Source: Pararge aegeria
Lineage: Eukaryota; Arthropoda; Insecta; Lepidoptera; Nymphalidae
DNA: 64,000 nt
Assembly: GCF_905163445.1 (NCBI RefSeq)
Contig: NC_053194.1
Span: forward strand, 12,814,921 to 12,878,920
Direction of reading: 5' to 3'
The notes under the pieces were generated by a model. It was given only the letters and a program-made list of their open reading frames with translations. It was not told where the DNA came from and ran no database searches. The position numbers were made by a program, and so were the translations under genes. This document shows positions 10,121 through 20,730 of the stretch, one piece after another; position 1 is the stretch's first letter; every line of letters starts with the position of its first letter.

Positions 10121-10659
10121 TTTAATTCTTAGTCAATAATAACCAGAATAAAATGCAAAATGTACTCACCAATGCATAGACCAGAAGTAAAGTACAATGC
10201 TATTAAAATTTACTTAGAAAGTAAAAAAGTAGTATAAAGTCGCAGGCAACAACTAGTAAAAGTACCTACCTACATTGTTCTGGTGTGATATAAAACAAAT
10301 GCCGTATCTCATAAGGCGAAAGTTATCTTTTTGCCTATATCAAAAAGTAATTACGGTGCATTGTTATGCTATCCGGGCTGTAATTACAGGCGGCTCGTAC
10401 AACGCTTTTCCGTTCCAATTCACCGCAAAAACACTAACTCGTTAATAACTAGACGAGGAAACATGGAACCCACAAATGAGTAATAACAAGTTATGTAAGT
10501 TTTGATTACGGTACTTTTGTACTTTTTGGAAAATCGTCATTGATACAAAATCGAATAGTGTAGAGGTTATGTCGGTTTTACCGATTATTCTACCGTTTAC
10601 TCGTGGGAGACTCCGGCGGTAACTGGTTACCACTCTAACGCTGGTTACCACTCGTATTT

Positions 10660-10760
10660 TCACTTTTGCGCGAGTGCTTCGAGAGTTGCTAAAGATGTGG
10701 GAGAAGATACATTTTTGTCCTTTACCCGGGATATAATTGTCTCCTGCCCATGCTAGCTGT
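10660..10760 (+). repeat. Repeat Q copy 1
   Basis: GTGGGAGAAGATACATTTTT, CCGGGATATAATTG and TCTCCTGCCCATGCTA recur at 24985-25080. The family is unnamed and non-coding in both copies. Confidence 0.7.
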
Positions 10761-11929
10761 GTTGACTTACTACAATTCTATTACTAGAATATATAAGGAA
10801 TGAGGAAGGCTAGGTTGTAAGTGTATATTTCAGTGTTAATCTATGAATGCTAATGTAGAACCAAGCAGCGTAGTAACTGTCTCATAGCTATTCCAGGCGG
10901 AGTTTCAGAGCCATATATATTTTAAGAGCCGTCAAAGTGTTTTAAAGGATTGCAAGACGTGCATACAAATGTGTGTCTGGAATGAGACGATATTTTGGGT
11001 AAAATAATATAAAAGTGTACAAAATTATTTATTTCGGAATTGAATTAATATTCTGATACATCTTTCTTTTCGATAATATTATGTTGAATGCATGGAAGTA
11101 TTGAAATCATTGTTATTTAATTAATAATAGGATTTTGTAAAAATGAAAAACCGACTTAATTGCAAGCTGCATAAAATAAAGTGTATGTTTACAAAATATC
11201 TATCAAATAAAAAAATGATTATTTGAACAAAAGTACAATATAAAATTCAATGAATGGAATGGATTTTTTTATCAAATCAGTTTTATTTTCACAATTAATC
11301 CATAAAAAACGGTCAAAATTCGGATAAAAATGGACGGCATCATCGCTCATTGTGAACTCATTTTATATAGAACCCGATGATTTAATTTACATCCCAAGAA
11401 ACAGTCTTAGTGAGCCCCTCATTTTTTAAAGTTGGTGAATAATTTAAGTTCGATTTTACTTTTCTGCTAACGTAATGAGTAATCTCACTACTGAACGAGG
11501 GAAAGCATTCGATCGCTTCCATTCCATTTAGTTTATAACCGTCTACGAAGTTGCAGAGGGAAATTAGTTCAGCGCTGAGTTAGTTTAATTGACGACTAAA
11601 GGTGTTAACGATTACAATCAGATCCTTACAGTTGATAGCCAAGACAGACAGCGAAGGGTTAAAGTACTTGCCAAGTAGCGGATGGCGACGCCCATTGTGG
11701 AAATGAATGTGTGGTCTTTTGGTGTACCGGTTAGCATTAACATGTTCAGTCAGATCACGTGGTGCTGGGGTCGATTCCCTGATAGAAGTAAAAAAATTAA
11801 TTTCATACTACATAAATATTATCTATTTTTATACCTATATTTTTGTAATTATTAAGTAATATATACCATATTTACGTACGTTGTAAGTTTATTTTGTGTT
11901 TTACTTTCTACACCATCCACTTTCCACCT
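10761..11929. other. Unassigned AT-rich stretch
   Basis: Nothing recognisable. There is no frame above 60 codons and no word shared with the named families. Confidence 0.5.
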
Positions 11930-12095
11930 TATTATCGGCTTCGCACGTTCAGGCTGCCTTCTAAAAGGTTACTTCTAGTGATACCATCTTGAGGCCACCT
12001 TAGCACCCTGGCACTAAGTAATATTTCTGTTTTCCTTGTGTTGTTTCTTCTGTGTTTTGTGAGGATAAAGGTTTTCTATTCTATTCTTAATTCGC
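11930..12095 (+). repeat. Possible LINE 3' UTR remnant
   Basis: GTGATACCATCTTGAGGCC, then TGTGTTTTGTGAGGATAAAG and CTATTCTATTC, look like a decayed LINE 3' end with a pentanucleotide tail. There is no second copy in the window, so this rests on general resemblance. Confidence 0.35.
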
Positions 12096-12184
12096 CATAA
12101 AATAAATATATTGTATTTATCTTTTATAACGCTTATTGCGGTTTATACAAATCCCATGGGAATCCGTTGCGGCAGAGACCAGAG

Positions 12185-12265
12185 ATAATTCAGAAATTAA
12201 ACGCTTCATAAGTGCCTAAGATAGGCATACATGAATAAAAGAATTATTGAATTTTTAATTTTATA
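12185..12265 (+). repeat. L3 LINE 3' end fragment
   Basis: AAACGCTTCATAAGTGCC, GGCATACATGAATAAAAG and TTGAATTTTTAATTTT match the L3 tail at 6128-6196. Confidence 0.65.
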
Positions 12266-13109
12266 AAATAACTAAAATATTTAACAATGAGAAAGTTCCT
12301 TAACTAAATCACAAATACTTATTGCATTTCCTTATGTACTCTCTCGCTGTTACTGTTTTGAAAGCGGGCTTAGGCAATTTGGATTTCCTTATTAGATTAT
12401 CGTCGTCCTTATTAAACTTAATTGCTTTGGAATGCTTGACTCAACGCGCTGTGACTAAGTTCTTAATCTGCATCAGTTTTGCAAAATTCCGAATATGGGA
12501 GAAATGAGAATTTACCTTTATGTGAAACAAAAAAAAACTTGGTTCAATTTAGAAAGATATAGCTGAGATATGATATTCTAGATTCTACGCGCGGCTTGTC
12601 TGCCGTTAATTTATATTTTGCATACATATTTCAACAACTTCTTAAATTAGTCTATAATATGGGGAATGGATTTTCGAAAATTCTTTCGTCAGTTTCAATC
12701 TGTTTGGTGGTAAACTTACTGTAACTTGAACTTTTTTTCTATACTTTTCCTGTTTTAATACATTACTTGTAGCTAATGTTGCAGAACAAATAAATAATAA
12801 GTTTTGTTTCTTTCTTTCTTTCCATATGTACCCAATCGCCTTCCTTTTCCTTTCAGTTTTCCTAATTTTAGGCCTACTTGAAGAGTTTTTTTTAATTGTT
12901 TTAGAGTACACATACAGAGTGTAAACAGCATGGAGGTTCCTTTTACCCTCTTATATTGATATAACATAAAGTAACATTACTTACCCTAACAGTTTATTGT
13001 ATTTCATATTTAATAATGTAAATTTAGAATTTCATTTAAATTATTTGTTAACAGCAGTAAAGAAAAATAAAGCTATAATATTATATTAATATTACTATAA
13101 ACTCAAAGT
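12266..13109. other. Unassigned AT-rich stretch
   Basis: Two overlapping minus-strand frames of 89 and 64 codons lie here, but their Lys/Arg/Ser-rich low-complexity composition follows the A-rich sequence. Nothing else was recognised. Confidence 0.45.
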
Positions 13110-13345
13110 AAACAAGTTGCTGTCCAACACAGTAGAGTTGCATTAACATCAGTATTTAGTTTCAGGAATATCGTTGCGCTTGTTGCAACTTATTGCAACT
13201 TGTAATTCGTTGCAATTTGGCTTGCAAAGTTATAACCATCGTCATAGACCAACCAACTTAGCGTCGTGTCGCTGAACGTTAACATGGCCATGTTTGTTTA
13301 AACAAACAAGTTGCTGTCGTGTGCAGTTGCATTTAGTTTGAGGAG
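13110..13345. repeat. Direct duplication with an 18-bp palindrome
   Basis: AAACAAGTTGCTGTC followed by AGTTGCATT and ATTTAGTTT occurs at 13110-13166 and again at 13304-13340, 194 bp apart. Between them, several GTTGCAACTT-like words recur and TGTTTGTTTAAACAAACA (13291-13308) is a perfect palindrome. The arrangement may be an element's internal repeat or a local duplication. Confidence 0.6.
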
Positions 13346-13685
13346 GTGAACAATTTGCAACTAGTTATTAATACTTGTTGCAAATTATTGCTAGTTATGT
13401 GTGCTGTAATTTGGTGAAACTTTGGTCCGATTATTTAAAGATAAAATGATGGTATTTTCGTACAATTACGAAAACGGTTGATGCAAATTAAATTGTTTGG
13501 GACCTACCAAGTTCGTTTGTCTGTTGAACAATTATGTTTTTCCGGATAAAATAATTACTATGATAAAAATTACATGCAAATTTTGTATTACCTTCGTTAT
13601 ATCACTTTCAAGACATTAGCATGCTATAATGTCAACGTCACCTCAAATTTTTCGGAGTGTGCGTTTAATTAAATGTCACAAAGTG

Positions 13686-13744
13686 CTACATATGGGCCTA
13701 CTTGAATAAAGATATTTTTGACTTTGACTTTGACTTTGAAGGTT
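13686..13744 (+). repeat. L3 LINE 3' tail
   Basis: GGGCCTACTTGAATAAAGAT and (GACTTT)n give only the last 60 bp of one L3 copy. A second, longer L3 copy starts directly after it. Confidence 0.75.
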
Positions 13745-14116
13745 TGTTACGCTTTTATAATATGATTCCTAAGGTGATTTTGGACCTGCCAATGCACAAG
13801 TTTAAAGAATTTGTTAAAACACATTTATTAGAGCGAGGTTACTATACAATTGATGAATTTTTTAATGACAAGGTTGCTTGGAAGCATCCGGCTCCTCTTT
13901 CAGCTCTCACAAGTTAGACAAATGAATGTTAAAATGCAAAATGTAAATTGTTGATGTTGGAAAAGAGCAACTGCTGAGTTTCTTGCCGGCTTCTTCTCGG
14001 TAGAATCTGCCTTCCGAACCGGTGGTAGAATCACTACAAACAGACAGACTTGACGTTTCAAAAGTGCTTATATTAGGCCTACTTGAAATAAATGAATTTT
14101 GAATTTGAATTTGAAG
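13745..14116 (+). pseudogene. L3 LINE ORF2 C-terminus and 3' UTR
   Basis: The plus frame encodes FYNMIPKVILDLPMHKFKEF, then VKTHLLERGYYTIDEFFNDK and VAWKHPAPLSALTS before a stop at 13915. This is the C-terminal tail typical of CR1/Jockey-type LINE reverse transcriptases (YN.IP, FK..VK..L...YY.I..F..D..AW). The 3' UTR contains GGAAAAGAGCAACTGCTGAG, TTTCTTGCCGGCTTCTTCTC and AGGCCTACTTGAAATAAATG, then a (GAATTT)n tail. The copy at 41750-42390 is homologous. It is 5'-truncated and dead. Clade assignment is from memory of such elements, not computed. Confidence 0.8.
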
Positions 14117-14129
14117 GCTACTTTTTATT

Positions 14130-14207
14130 CCAGGAAATCAAACGGCTCCAACGGGCTATGTAATAAGCTGCCATAAACGAGGAAGAAAAACGCGGGCATC
14201 AGCTAGT
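14130..14207 (+). repeat. Retroposon remnant ending CGCGGGCATCAGCTAGT
   Basis: AAACGGCTCCAACGGGCTAT, then ACGCGGGCATCAGCTAG, is the 3' portion of a common lepidopteran short retroposon. Similar endings occur near 10240, 35545 and 62895, and its middle part at 15940-16006. Confidence 0.5.
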
Positions 14208-14510
14208 TCTACTGTGAATGTCAAAGGCAATCATTTAACGAAATTGCCACCAGAACCTAGTCATTATTCCATATTTGCATAGAAATGAGCCGTAAGGCCA
14301 CCTATCTGAATTTTCACACAGAGTAAATATTTCGGTCGCGGCCACCCGGCGTCGTAAGGGCCTCTTCAGACAGAAGCCCATGATTTTAGTGACCCTTGAC
14401 TATCACCGTTACATTTAGGTACAAGTGAGTCGGTAAACAAAGTATATTTTTTGTTTATTCACGATAATGTTACAGTAAGCCGGTAACTTTGGGTACGCAG
14501 ATGAGAATGT

Positions 14511-14770
14511 ATAATAAATAATAAATATACTACGACAATACACACATCCCCATCTAGCCCCAAACTAAGCGTTAGCTTGTGTTATGGGTACTAAGATGAC
14601 TGATGAATATTTTTATGAATAATATACATAAATACTTGGGATATAAATATAAACACCCAGACACTGAAAAACAATCATGCTCATCACACAAACATTTTTC
14701 AGTAGTCGGAATCGAACACACGGCCTTGGACTCAGAAAGCAGGGCGCTGCCCACTGCGCCAATCTGTCGA
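14511..14770 (-). repeat. SINE-A, near full length, reversed
   Basis: A tail (AATAAATAAT) is followed by CTACGACAATACACACATC, CATCTAGCCCCAAACTAAGC, GATGACTGATGAATATTTTT and the reversed B-box-like GGAATCGAACAC, with TGCCCACTGCGCCAATC at the head. The frames of 63 and 90 codons over it on the two strands are SINE shadows. Confidence 0.9.
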
Positions 14771-14837
14771 CAAATAGAAGTAGATTGGGAGTAGACTATT
14801 ATGACCACCATGTAGAAGTAGGTAGGTAGCACCACCA

Positions 14838-14999
14838 TTATCAACTCTGTCGATACTCTACTGGTCTTCTCTCAGAATGAGAAGAGTTTAGGCCCAACGC
14901 ACTGGTCCAGTGCGGTTTTGGAGACTTCACACACCCTTAAGGACATTATGGATAACTCGCAGGCATGCACACGATATTTTCCTTACCTTTCAAGCAAGT
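14838..14999 (-). repeat. SINE-C fragment, reversed
   Basis: CTCTCAGAATGAGAAGAG, CCAGTGCGGTTTTGGAGAC, CACACCCTTAAGGACATTA and CAGGCATGCACACGATATTT match the family. The copy ends at CAAGCAAGTGAT, where repeat H begins. Confidence 0.8.
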
Positions 15000-15300
15000 G
15001 ATAACAACTAAGAACCCCGCGAGGTATCTTTGCAGCGTCGTATTTATATCAAAACAACCACCAACTCAATGTCATGAACATTGGTTGCGAATCAAATATA
15101 AATTAAATTTTTTGTTGAAAACTATTTATGAATTAAATAATAATTATTGGCGTATTTGTAAAAATCCAAATCAATTTAATAAAATATCTGCCCAATATGA
15201 ATTTATAGTTGTCAAAAGTGAAATTATTTACCTACTTTATAAAATTACTGTAACACAAGTTATGTAGGTATAATACCTACCACACTTCGACAATGCGGGC
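15000..15300 (+). repeat. Repeat H copy 1
   Basis: GAGGTATCTTTGCAGCGTC, ACCACCAACTCAATGTCATG, AACATTGGTTGCGAATC and TACTTTATAAAATTACTGTA recur at 29329-29840, 30275-30445 and 49425-49575. This copy has the longest middle section. A 100-codon frame crosses it, but it is not kept in the other copies, so I do not call a gene. Confidence 0.7.
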
Positions 15301-15415
15301 CTTAATGTTATACAGCTCAAATTTAAAATCATCATCAATCAGTCAAGTATTTTAACCGATTCAATCGATTTCTATGCTCTATCTACGAGAACTAGAATTA
15401 ATTAGAGTTACCACC

Positions 15416-15585
15416 AGTAACCATCCTGCCGCCCATTTGCCAAGTAATTTTGCGTTCCGGTACGAAGAAGTTTAGAAACCGATAAGGGGTATGGATTTTA
15501 ATATAGCCTTATTCCCTAACAGGTCAGCCAGCTACCATCTTATCATCAACTGTCGACACTAACAGATGAACTTGCAGTTTAGTGC
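15416..15585 (+). repeat. SINE-B, 5'-truncated
   Basis: GCCAAGTAATTTTGCGTTCC, GAAACCGATAAGGGGTATGG, CCCTAACAGGTCAGC and TACCATCTTATCATCAACTG follow the 3' half of the family. Confidence 0.75.
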
Positions 15586-15934
15586 TAGTTTATAGTATTA
15601 AAAAAGCCTTCATGGTACTCGTATACCGCAACGTCAAAAATCGTGAGATAGATTAACAATACGACAATTATGTAATATCGGATGTGTATTCATTTTGTAG
15701 CCTTGTGGAGCATAATAGTGTCCGGATGTCCATCCGTATAGTTGTGTTAAAAAATAGAACATAGATAATTTATCTATTAACTCCTTTTTTGTAGTGGCTT
15801 TAACTTACACTTTGGCATCTATTCGAAGAACAAATTCTATTGAGAATAGGCCAGTGGAAAACTCAGCTCTATCCAACTTCATCATTGACTTGACTTTTGG
15901 TATAGAGTAAGTTGAAAGAGTAACATAGGATACC

Positions 15935-16008
15935 TTTTATTCCAATAAAAGAAACGGTGCCCACGGGATTTGTAAAAAACCGTTATAAACGCGGACGTAA
16001 CCACAAAT
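15935..16008 (+). repeat. Retroposon remnant
   Basis: GGTGCCCACGGGATTTGTAA and ACGCGGACGTAACC match the CCCACGGGATTT...CGCGGACGAAGTCGCGGG core of a lepidopteran short retroposon, related to 14130-14207. Confidence 0.5.
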
Positions 16009-17538
16009 ATATTTACAAACAAACAGAATTAAAAAAAAGAAAAGGAAAATGAAAAGAAAAACACATAAACAATTAAAAGGTACGTCGCCTTGTACGAAAC
16101 GAAACCATTTACTAAAAAAATACTTAATGATACTTGTACTTAAATGTACTTGATTACTTGTACTATATATTCTACTTAATGTCACCTCCTCAGCTCTGTG
16201 CTGCAGCACCTTGGCAGAAGGTACCAAGGATTACTGTATGGCTGATTTTCAGTAGGGACCCAAGGTGATGCCACGGATAGGCAGCGACATGATCTGACGT
16301 AGGTTTGTATACTCATTGGTAAGCTATCCATAAACAACACAGATAATGATATACTATTATGCTCTAACAGTTCTTAAGATATGTTGTACCTTGAAAATTA
16401 ATTAAAACATCAGTACCCTTAAAACTTCAAAGAGCGCTGTCTTTTGTTCTGAAAATCAGGCGTCGTAATTTAACCCTCCCCCTTTATTATATTTGTTACA
16501 GACGCTTCTTATTGACGCACTCCCTAGTTTATAACTTGTATAGACTTGTTAATTGCAAGTCGTTAGTGGTTAAAACCATGGTACACTCAAAACTTCACAG
16601 ACCACTCTTTTATGATGACGAAGATATTCCTGTAAATTATATAATTAAAGATCCCCAAACAAATACACCCAGCATGGATGAGCGATGTGACGCGGTGGGT
16701 GAGAATAGCGGGTGAAAGTTTGTTATGGATAAAAATAATTATAAGAACTGTATGCGGACAAAGTCGCGAGCAACTACTTGTTTTACATAGATTAATATTG
16801 TCCTTGCTCTGTATCGTAAACACAAATCGCCTTAAAAAAAACTTCGAACTCCCTGGCGCGAGCGGTAGGCGCACATAATTTTACAGTTTACAATCTTTTT
16901 TTTCTATCTTGTGAGGGAAGAGAGCAGAGCGAATTGCTTCAAAGCTGTATAAGCTATGAATGGTCTAATAACAAGGATTTGTAAAATGTTTTGAAATGCA
17001 TTGTTTTTAACTTATGCATTAGTAGGTCCAAAATAACCTTACGCCGCATAACATTCCAACGTTATGCCACGTTTACTTGGCCCGAAGTTTCTAATTTTGT
17101 GCAGAGTCGAGGAATTTTGTAATAGCACCATTGATTTAATATACTGCTCATAATGAATAAAAAATACACATCGAGTTGAGTAACCTCCATTTTTGGAAGT
17201 CAGGAGTGGCGTAAAACTTGAAACTTCAAACAGCTACGTCAGCACTCCGTCAGCCCTCTAATGAGTCGCTGAGGACTCTTCGTTAAATTAAAAAGATTTT
17301 ATTTTAAATATTCAAGGAGTTGAAGTGTGACAAAACACCGTATAACTAATCAGACGATATACCACATTTATGACGCCCAAAGATTGTACGTGTTGCATTG
17401 ACACTGATAGGGTAAAGATGATGAATTGAGTTTAAGGCATGGATTACATCGTCACAGAGTGAGAAGAAGGTGAGGATGTTTCAGTTACAAGATAAAAAGT
17501 ACCATTTGTCTTTAGTATATATTTGTAGATATTGTTTG
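16009..17538. other. Unassigned stretch
   Basis: It begins with an A-rich run (16020-16075). Open frames near 16512-16878 of 66-95 codons overlap on both strands without any domain pattern. No family shared with the rest of the window was recognised. Confidence 0.45.
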
Positions 17539-17795
17539 TATGCGGTGATAGCCCGTTGGGTAGGAGCTAGACAAAACTTTCAGGGGGCCGAGTACGAGAA
17601 ATCGTGAGAAAACCTGTATGCCTGAGAGTTATACATAATGTTCTCAAAGGTGTGTTGAGTTCACCAATTCGCAATGAGCCAGCGTGGTGGACTACGGCCT
17701 GAACCCCTTCACATTGTGGGATGAGACCCTTGCCCTGTAGTGGGCCGGTAATGGGTTTATATAATGATGATGATGATGACGATGATGATATTATA
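17539..17795 (+). repeat. SINE-C with (TGA)n tail, internally deleted
   Basis: GCGGTGATAGCCCGTTGGGT and CTTTCAGGGGGCCGAG give the head. The segment from the B box to the AACATCGTGAGG region is deleted (GAGTACGAGAAATCGTGAG). GCCAGCGTGGTGGACTACGG, GAGACCCTTGCCCTGTAGTG and GGCCGGTAATGGG follow, with a (GATGAT)n tail at 17765-17790. This is the best view of the intact 3' tail. Confidence 0.85.
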
Positions 17796-17915
17796 TAATA
17801 AAGACCTGTGCAGTGATTGAGCCGAATATAGGGAACTAACAAACAAACACTTACATTTCGCACTTATGGTGTGAGTATAATTTAGATATAAATTATTTGT
17901 TATATCATCAGGATG

Positions 17916-18490
17916 ATATATATGCCAAAAATTAAAAAGGTTTCAGTTAAATAAAGGGAATTATTATGCACCGGCGTACTTAGTCGGAAAATCGTCAATC
18001 CAGATGTATGATACGATTCGCTCAATGATTTATAGCAGCGGCTCTTTTATTATCTTCAAAGAGCGACTCCACGCAACAAAGAGAGAAGACACAGCGTTTA
18101 TCTATGCTAAAGTAACGCTACTGGATTCTGATATTTATGTAGCATCAATAAATATCATACTTTTTCACATAATTGCTGACCCAACTAGCTCTTAGAATAA
18201 TGTATATGTAAATAATGAAAATATTTCTGTAAAATAAATTGAATAATTATGCACCGGCGTACCTAATCGGAAAATCGTCAATCCAGAGATGTATGATACG
18301 ATTCGCTCAATGATTTATAGCAGCGGCTCTTTTATTATCTTCAAAGAGCGACTCCGCGCAACAAAGAGAGAAGACACAGCGTTTATCTATGCTAAAGTAA
18401 CGCTACTGGGTCATGATATTTATATCACATCAATAAATATCATACTCTTTCACATAATTGCTGACTCTACTAGCCCTAGATAAAAAAAAT
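17916..18490 (+). repeat. Head-to-tail dimer, unit about 283-285 bp
   Basis: Unit 1 (about 17916-18199) and unit 2 (about 18200-18484) align end to end. TTATGCACCGGCGTAC lies at 17964 and 18247, and ATGTATGATACGATTCGCTC at 18004 and 18289; a 2-bp insertion in unit 2 explains the change in offset. Each unit carries a 63-64 codon frame starting MYDTIRSMIYSSGSFIIFKE. Most differences between the two frames change amino acids (HAT/RAT, LDSD/LGHD, VAS/ITS), so there is no sign of selection on a protein. No third unit was found. It could be a satellite remnant or a recent tandem duplication of an unknown element. Confidence 0.85.
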
Positions 18491-18737
18491 AAAAGGAATA
18501 ACTTAGTACGAAATTGTCATTTCGACACAGTTTGCTTATTCCAAAGTAAGTCATCATCATAAAGAACCCTCTATTAAATAAAAAGTGTGTGTCAGCTCCG
18601 ACGTACGACTGGAGTTTACTCCTTAAGTACGATTGACGAAACATACACAAAAAGAGTTTATTTAGCTGAATAAAGAATAATATCATATGAAAGGGTAAAT
18701 TAAAAATCCTGTGCAATTTATTCACCCACGGAAGAAG

Positions 18738-18769
18738 AAGAAGTTACACCGGCGGAAGTGTAACTTCTT
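18738..18769. repeat. Perfect 12-bp hairpin in repeat F
   Basis: AAGAAGTTACAC (18738-18749) pairs exactly with GTGTAACTTCTT (18758-18769) across an 8-bp loop CGGCGGAA. Copy 1 at 8065-8090 keeps the right arm but not the full left arm. Confidence 0.85.
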
Positions 18770-18989
18770 AAAAGTAGCCTACGGTAGATCGAGGTGGATG
18801 TAGAGTATCAGAACTATTAGGATAAATGTAATGTTTGTTATTTAGTTTCCATGGTAACAAGAATAGGAAAAAAAATGTATAATGTTTTCTATCTCACTCT
18901 GTCCCATATATTTATGTGTTTGTTTCTTTACTACTAATATTCGGTTTCCTTGGTAACTTAAATAGGAAAAATAAGTTAATTAAACGAAA

Positions 18990-19021
18990 GCGACGTTGCA
19001 TGTTTGCGCATGCAACGTCGC
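18990..19021. repeat. Perfect 13-bp hairpin
   Basis: GCGACGTTGCATG (18990-19002) pairs exactly with CATGCAACGTCGC (19009-19021) across a 6-bp loop TTTGCG. It is GC-rich against an AT-rich background and absent from F copy 1. Confidence 0.9.
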
Positions 19022-19118
19022 AAAGCGAAAACGTAACGAGATCATTCATCATCTCCTCACATTTTTCTCAAACCAGTCGCCTTATATATGAAAATCGATT
19101 CTTAAGGAGTAAACTCCA

Positions 19119-19814
19119 AAAGTATAGTTAGTTGCCTTTAAGTGGTATTTTTCATTAAACTAAGCTTATACATTAAATTACAGAAGTCTTTATAGGGCGA
19201 AAGGTCTAAGGTTAATTTGCTCAGGATTAAGAAACAGTTAAAAGTTGTGTGTCCGACACAAATCTGTCTCGTTTTGACCCAAAGTTGTGTTTTGCGCAAA
19301 GTCAAAAACACTTCTTAGATTTCAGCCTATATCTAATCAAGAAGCGTGCACAGGCTTTTTAACAAGGGCAAGCATAAAAATCCTGCTCTTAAACGTGTAT
19401 TGCGTTTAATAAAAAAGTAGAGATCACAGTGCTTTTGTGCATGTATGGTGTGCACGCCACTGGTCTACTCTAATGCAGCGGTGTGTTGCTTGTTGGCGCC
19501 GGGTTTAGGTTTCAGGGATATCTATGTAAATATTTAAGCGTGTCTGGGGTCCGTTTCCCATTTGTTTGCATGCGTGTAAATATCGCTTACAGATAAACTG
19601 TGCAGGGATCATAAATTGTATCATAGCAGCCGCGTTTCACAACTCTCGAAGATAATCAAATCATTTGATACATTTATTTTAATTAGCAGCGAAGATGTTG
19701 CGTAAACAAGCACTGTTTTTTAGGTTCCATTTTTAAAAGGGTAATATTAACCGTTTTACTTGAGATTTTGCCCGTGGTGCTGAAACTTCGTATTTCAGTA
19801 ACTTTTTTTATTTT
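19119..19814. other. Unassigned stretch
   Basis: No repeat, RNA gene or coding signal recognised. It is moderately AT-rich. Confidence 0.45.
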
Positions 19815-20060
19815 AACAACTGATGGGTCAAACAGCTAGCCCGATGGTAAGTGGGAAACCATCGCTAGTGTACACAGAGCCATACTAGATGCCCATAAAC
19901 CTGAGGCGTAAATGTTAAGCCTCATGTGTCTGCATATTACACCGGCAACCACGCCCTTCAGACGGGAACACAGCAATACTGCTTGGCAGCAGAAATAATA
20001 ATGGCGGTTGTACTTCCCCGGACGAGCACTCTCACAAAAAGCTTTACTACTAATAATACT
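19815..20060 (-). repeat. Repeat I, reversed
   Basis: GGGTCAAACAGCTAGCCCGA, GGTAAGTGGGAAACCATCGC, CACGCCCTTCAGACGGGAAC, CAGCAATACTGCTTGGCAGC and CTTCCCCGGACGAGC recur at 28100-28372 (plus), 33345-33605, 59195-59575 and 61855-61995. It is a common lepidopteran interspersed repeat of unknown class. The 75- and 82-codon frames over it are shadows. Confidence 0.8.
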
Positions 20061-20730
20061 AATATATTCACACACGTTGTACAAGTTGTAATCATAAACT
20101 TGCTATCTAACTGTTGTGTAATGACTACTGGTAGGGTTGTGATTGCAACTTAAATAATAAAAAAAAAATTTTTTTTTTTTAATGAATATCATTAATCATT
20201 AATCTATACCTTGTCACATAAACTATGTGTGGTTTGAGATGAGGTGAGTGACCTAGTTATCGTAAATTGTTTTACTCTTAAGTTGACCAATAAAAAAAAT
20301 AAAAAAATTTCATACACGGCCGGGCCGTAACCCTTATGTATTTGATCAAATATTTTTTTATTTTTTTCACAGAGTTTAAGAAAAAAAATAATAAAGAATT
20401 ATTATTTCTAAACAAAGAGTTATTTTTTAAGAATAAATTATTATTAATATTTTCATCTTCTGTCCTGAATACTGTCCACAGGGTACAAAACCAAGATGGT
20501 AGGGCTTATCGTTTACAATATTTGAACAAATAGGATATTGGATAACCATTGGTACCCCGAATTACCGGTTAAGGAGACAATGCCGCGCGGCACGTACTCC
20601 TAAATTGGTCAGTTTGGTCAATTCGGAGCTGAACCGTAATCTAGTAATACAAATTTTAGTTCCTTGGTCACTCGCTTTATAGCTTCACAATTTACTGCGC
20701 CAAAATGGCGTCAATGAACGTCATGATCAT
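20061..20730. other. Unassigned, with A/T homopolymers
   Basis: Contains A9/T12 runs around 20158-20180 and AT-rich DNA with a 65-codon Lys/Phe/Leu-rich frame that follows composition. Nothing else was recognised. Confidence 0.45.

Larger units (their letters stand above)
18610..19118. mobile_element. Inverted-repeat-bounded element containing repeat F
   Basis: TGGAGTTTACTCCTTAAG at 18610-18627 is the exact reverse complement of 19101-19118, and similarity continues a few bases inward (CGATT). The 509-bp interior contains repeat F (18710-18925), homologous to 8048-8250, and two further perfect hairpins. Interior frames of 71-91 codons are not alike between copies. The structure suggests a non-autonomous DNA transposon, though no clear target-site duplication was seen and the F copy at 8048 lacks these termini. 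Confidence 0.6.

Noticed and set aside
18004..18483. A pair of 63-64 codon frames as a duplicated small gene
   Set aside because: Both units are nearly identical DNA throughout, and the few differences mostly alter amino acids, so the frames look incidental.
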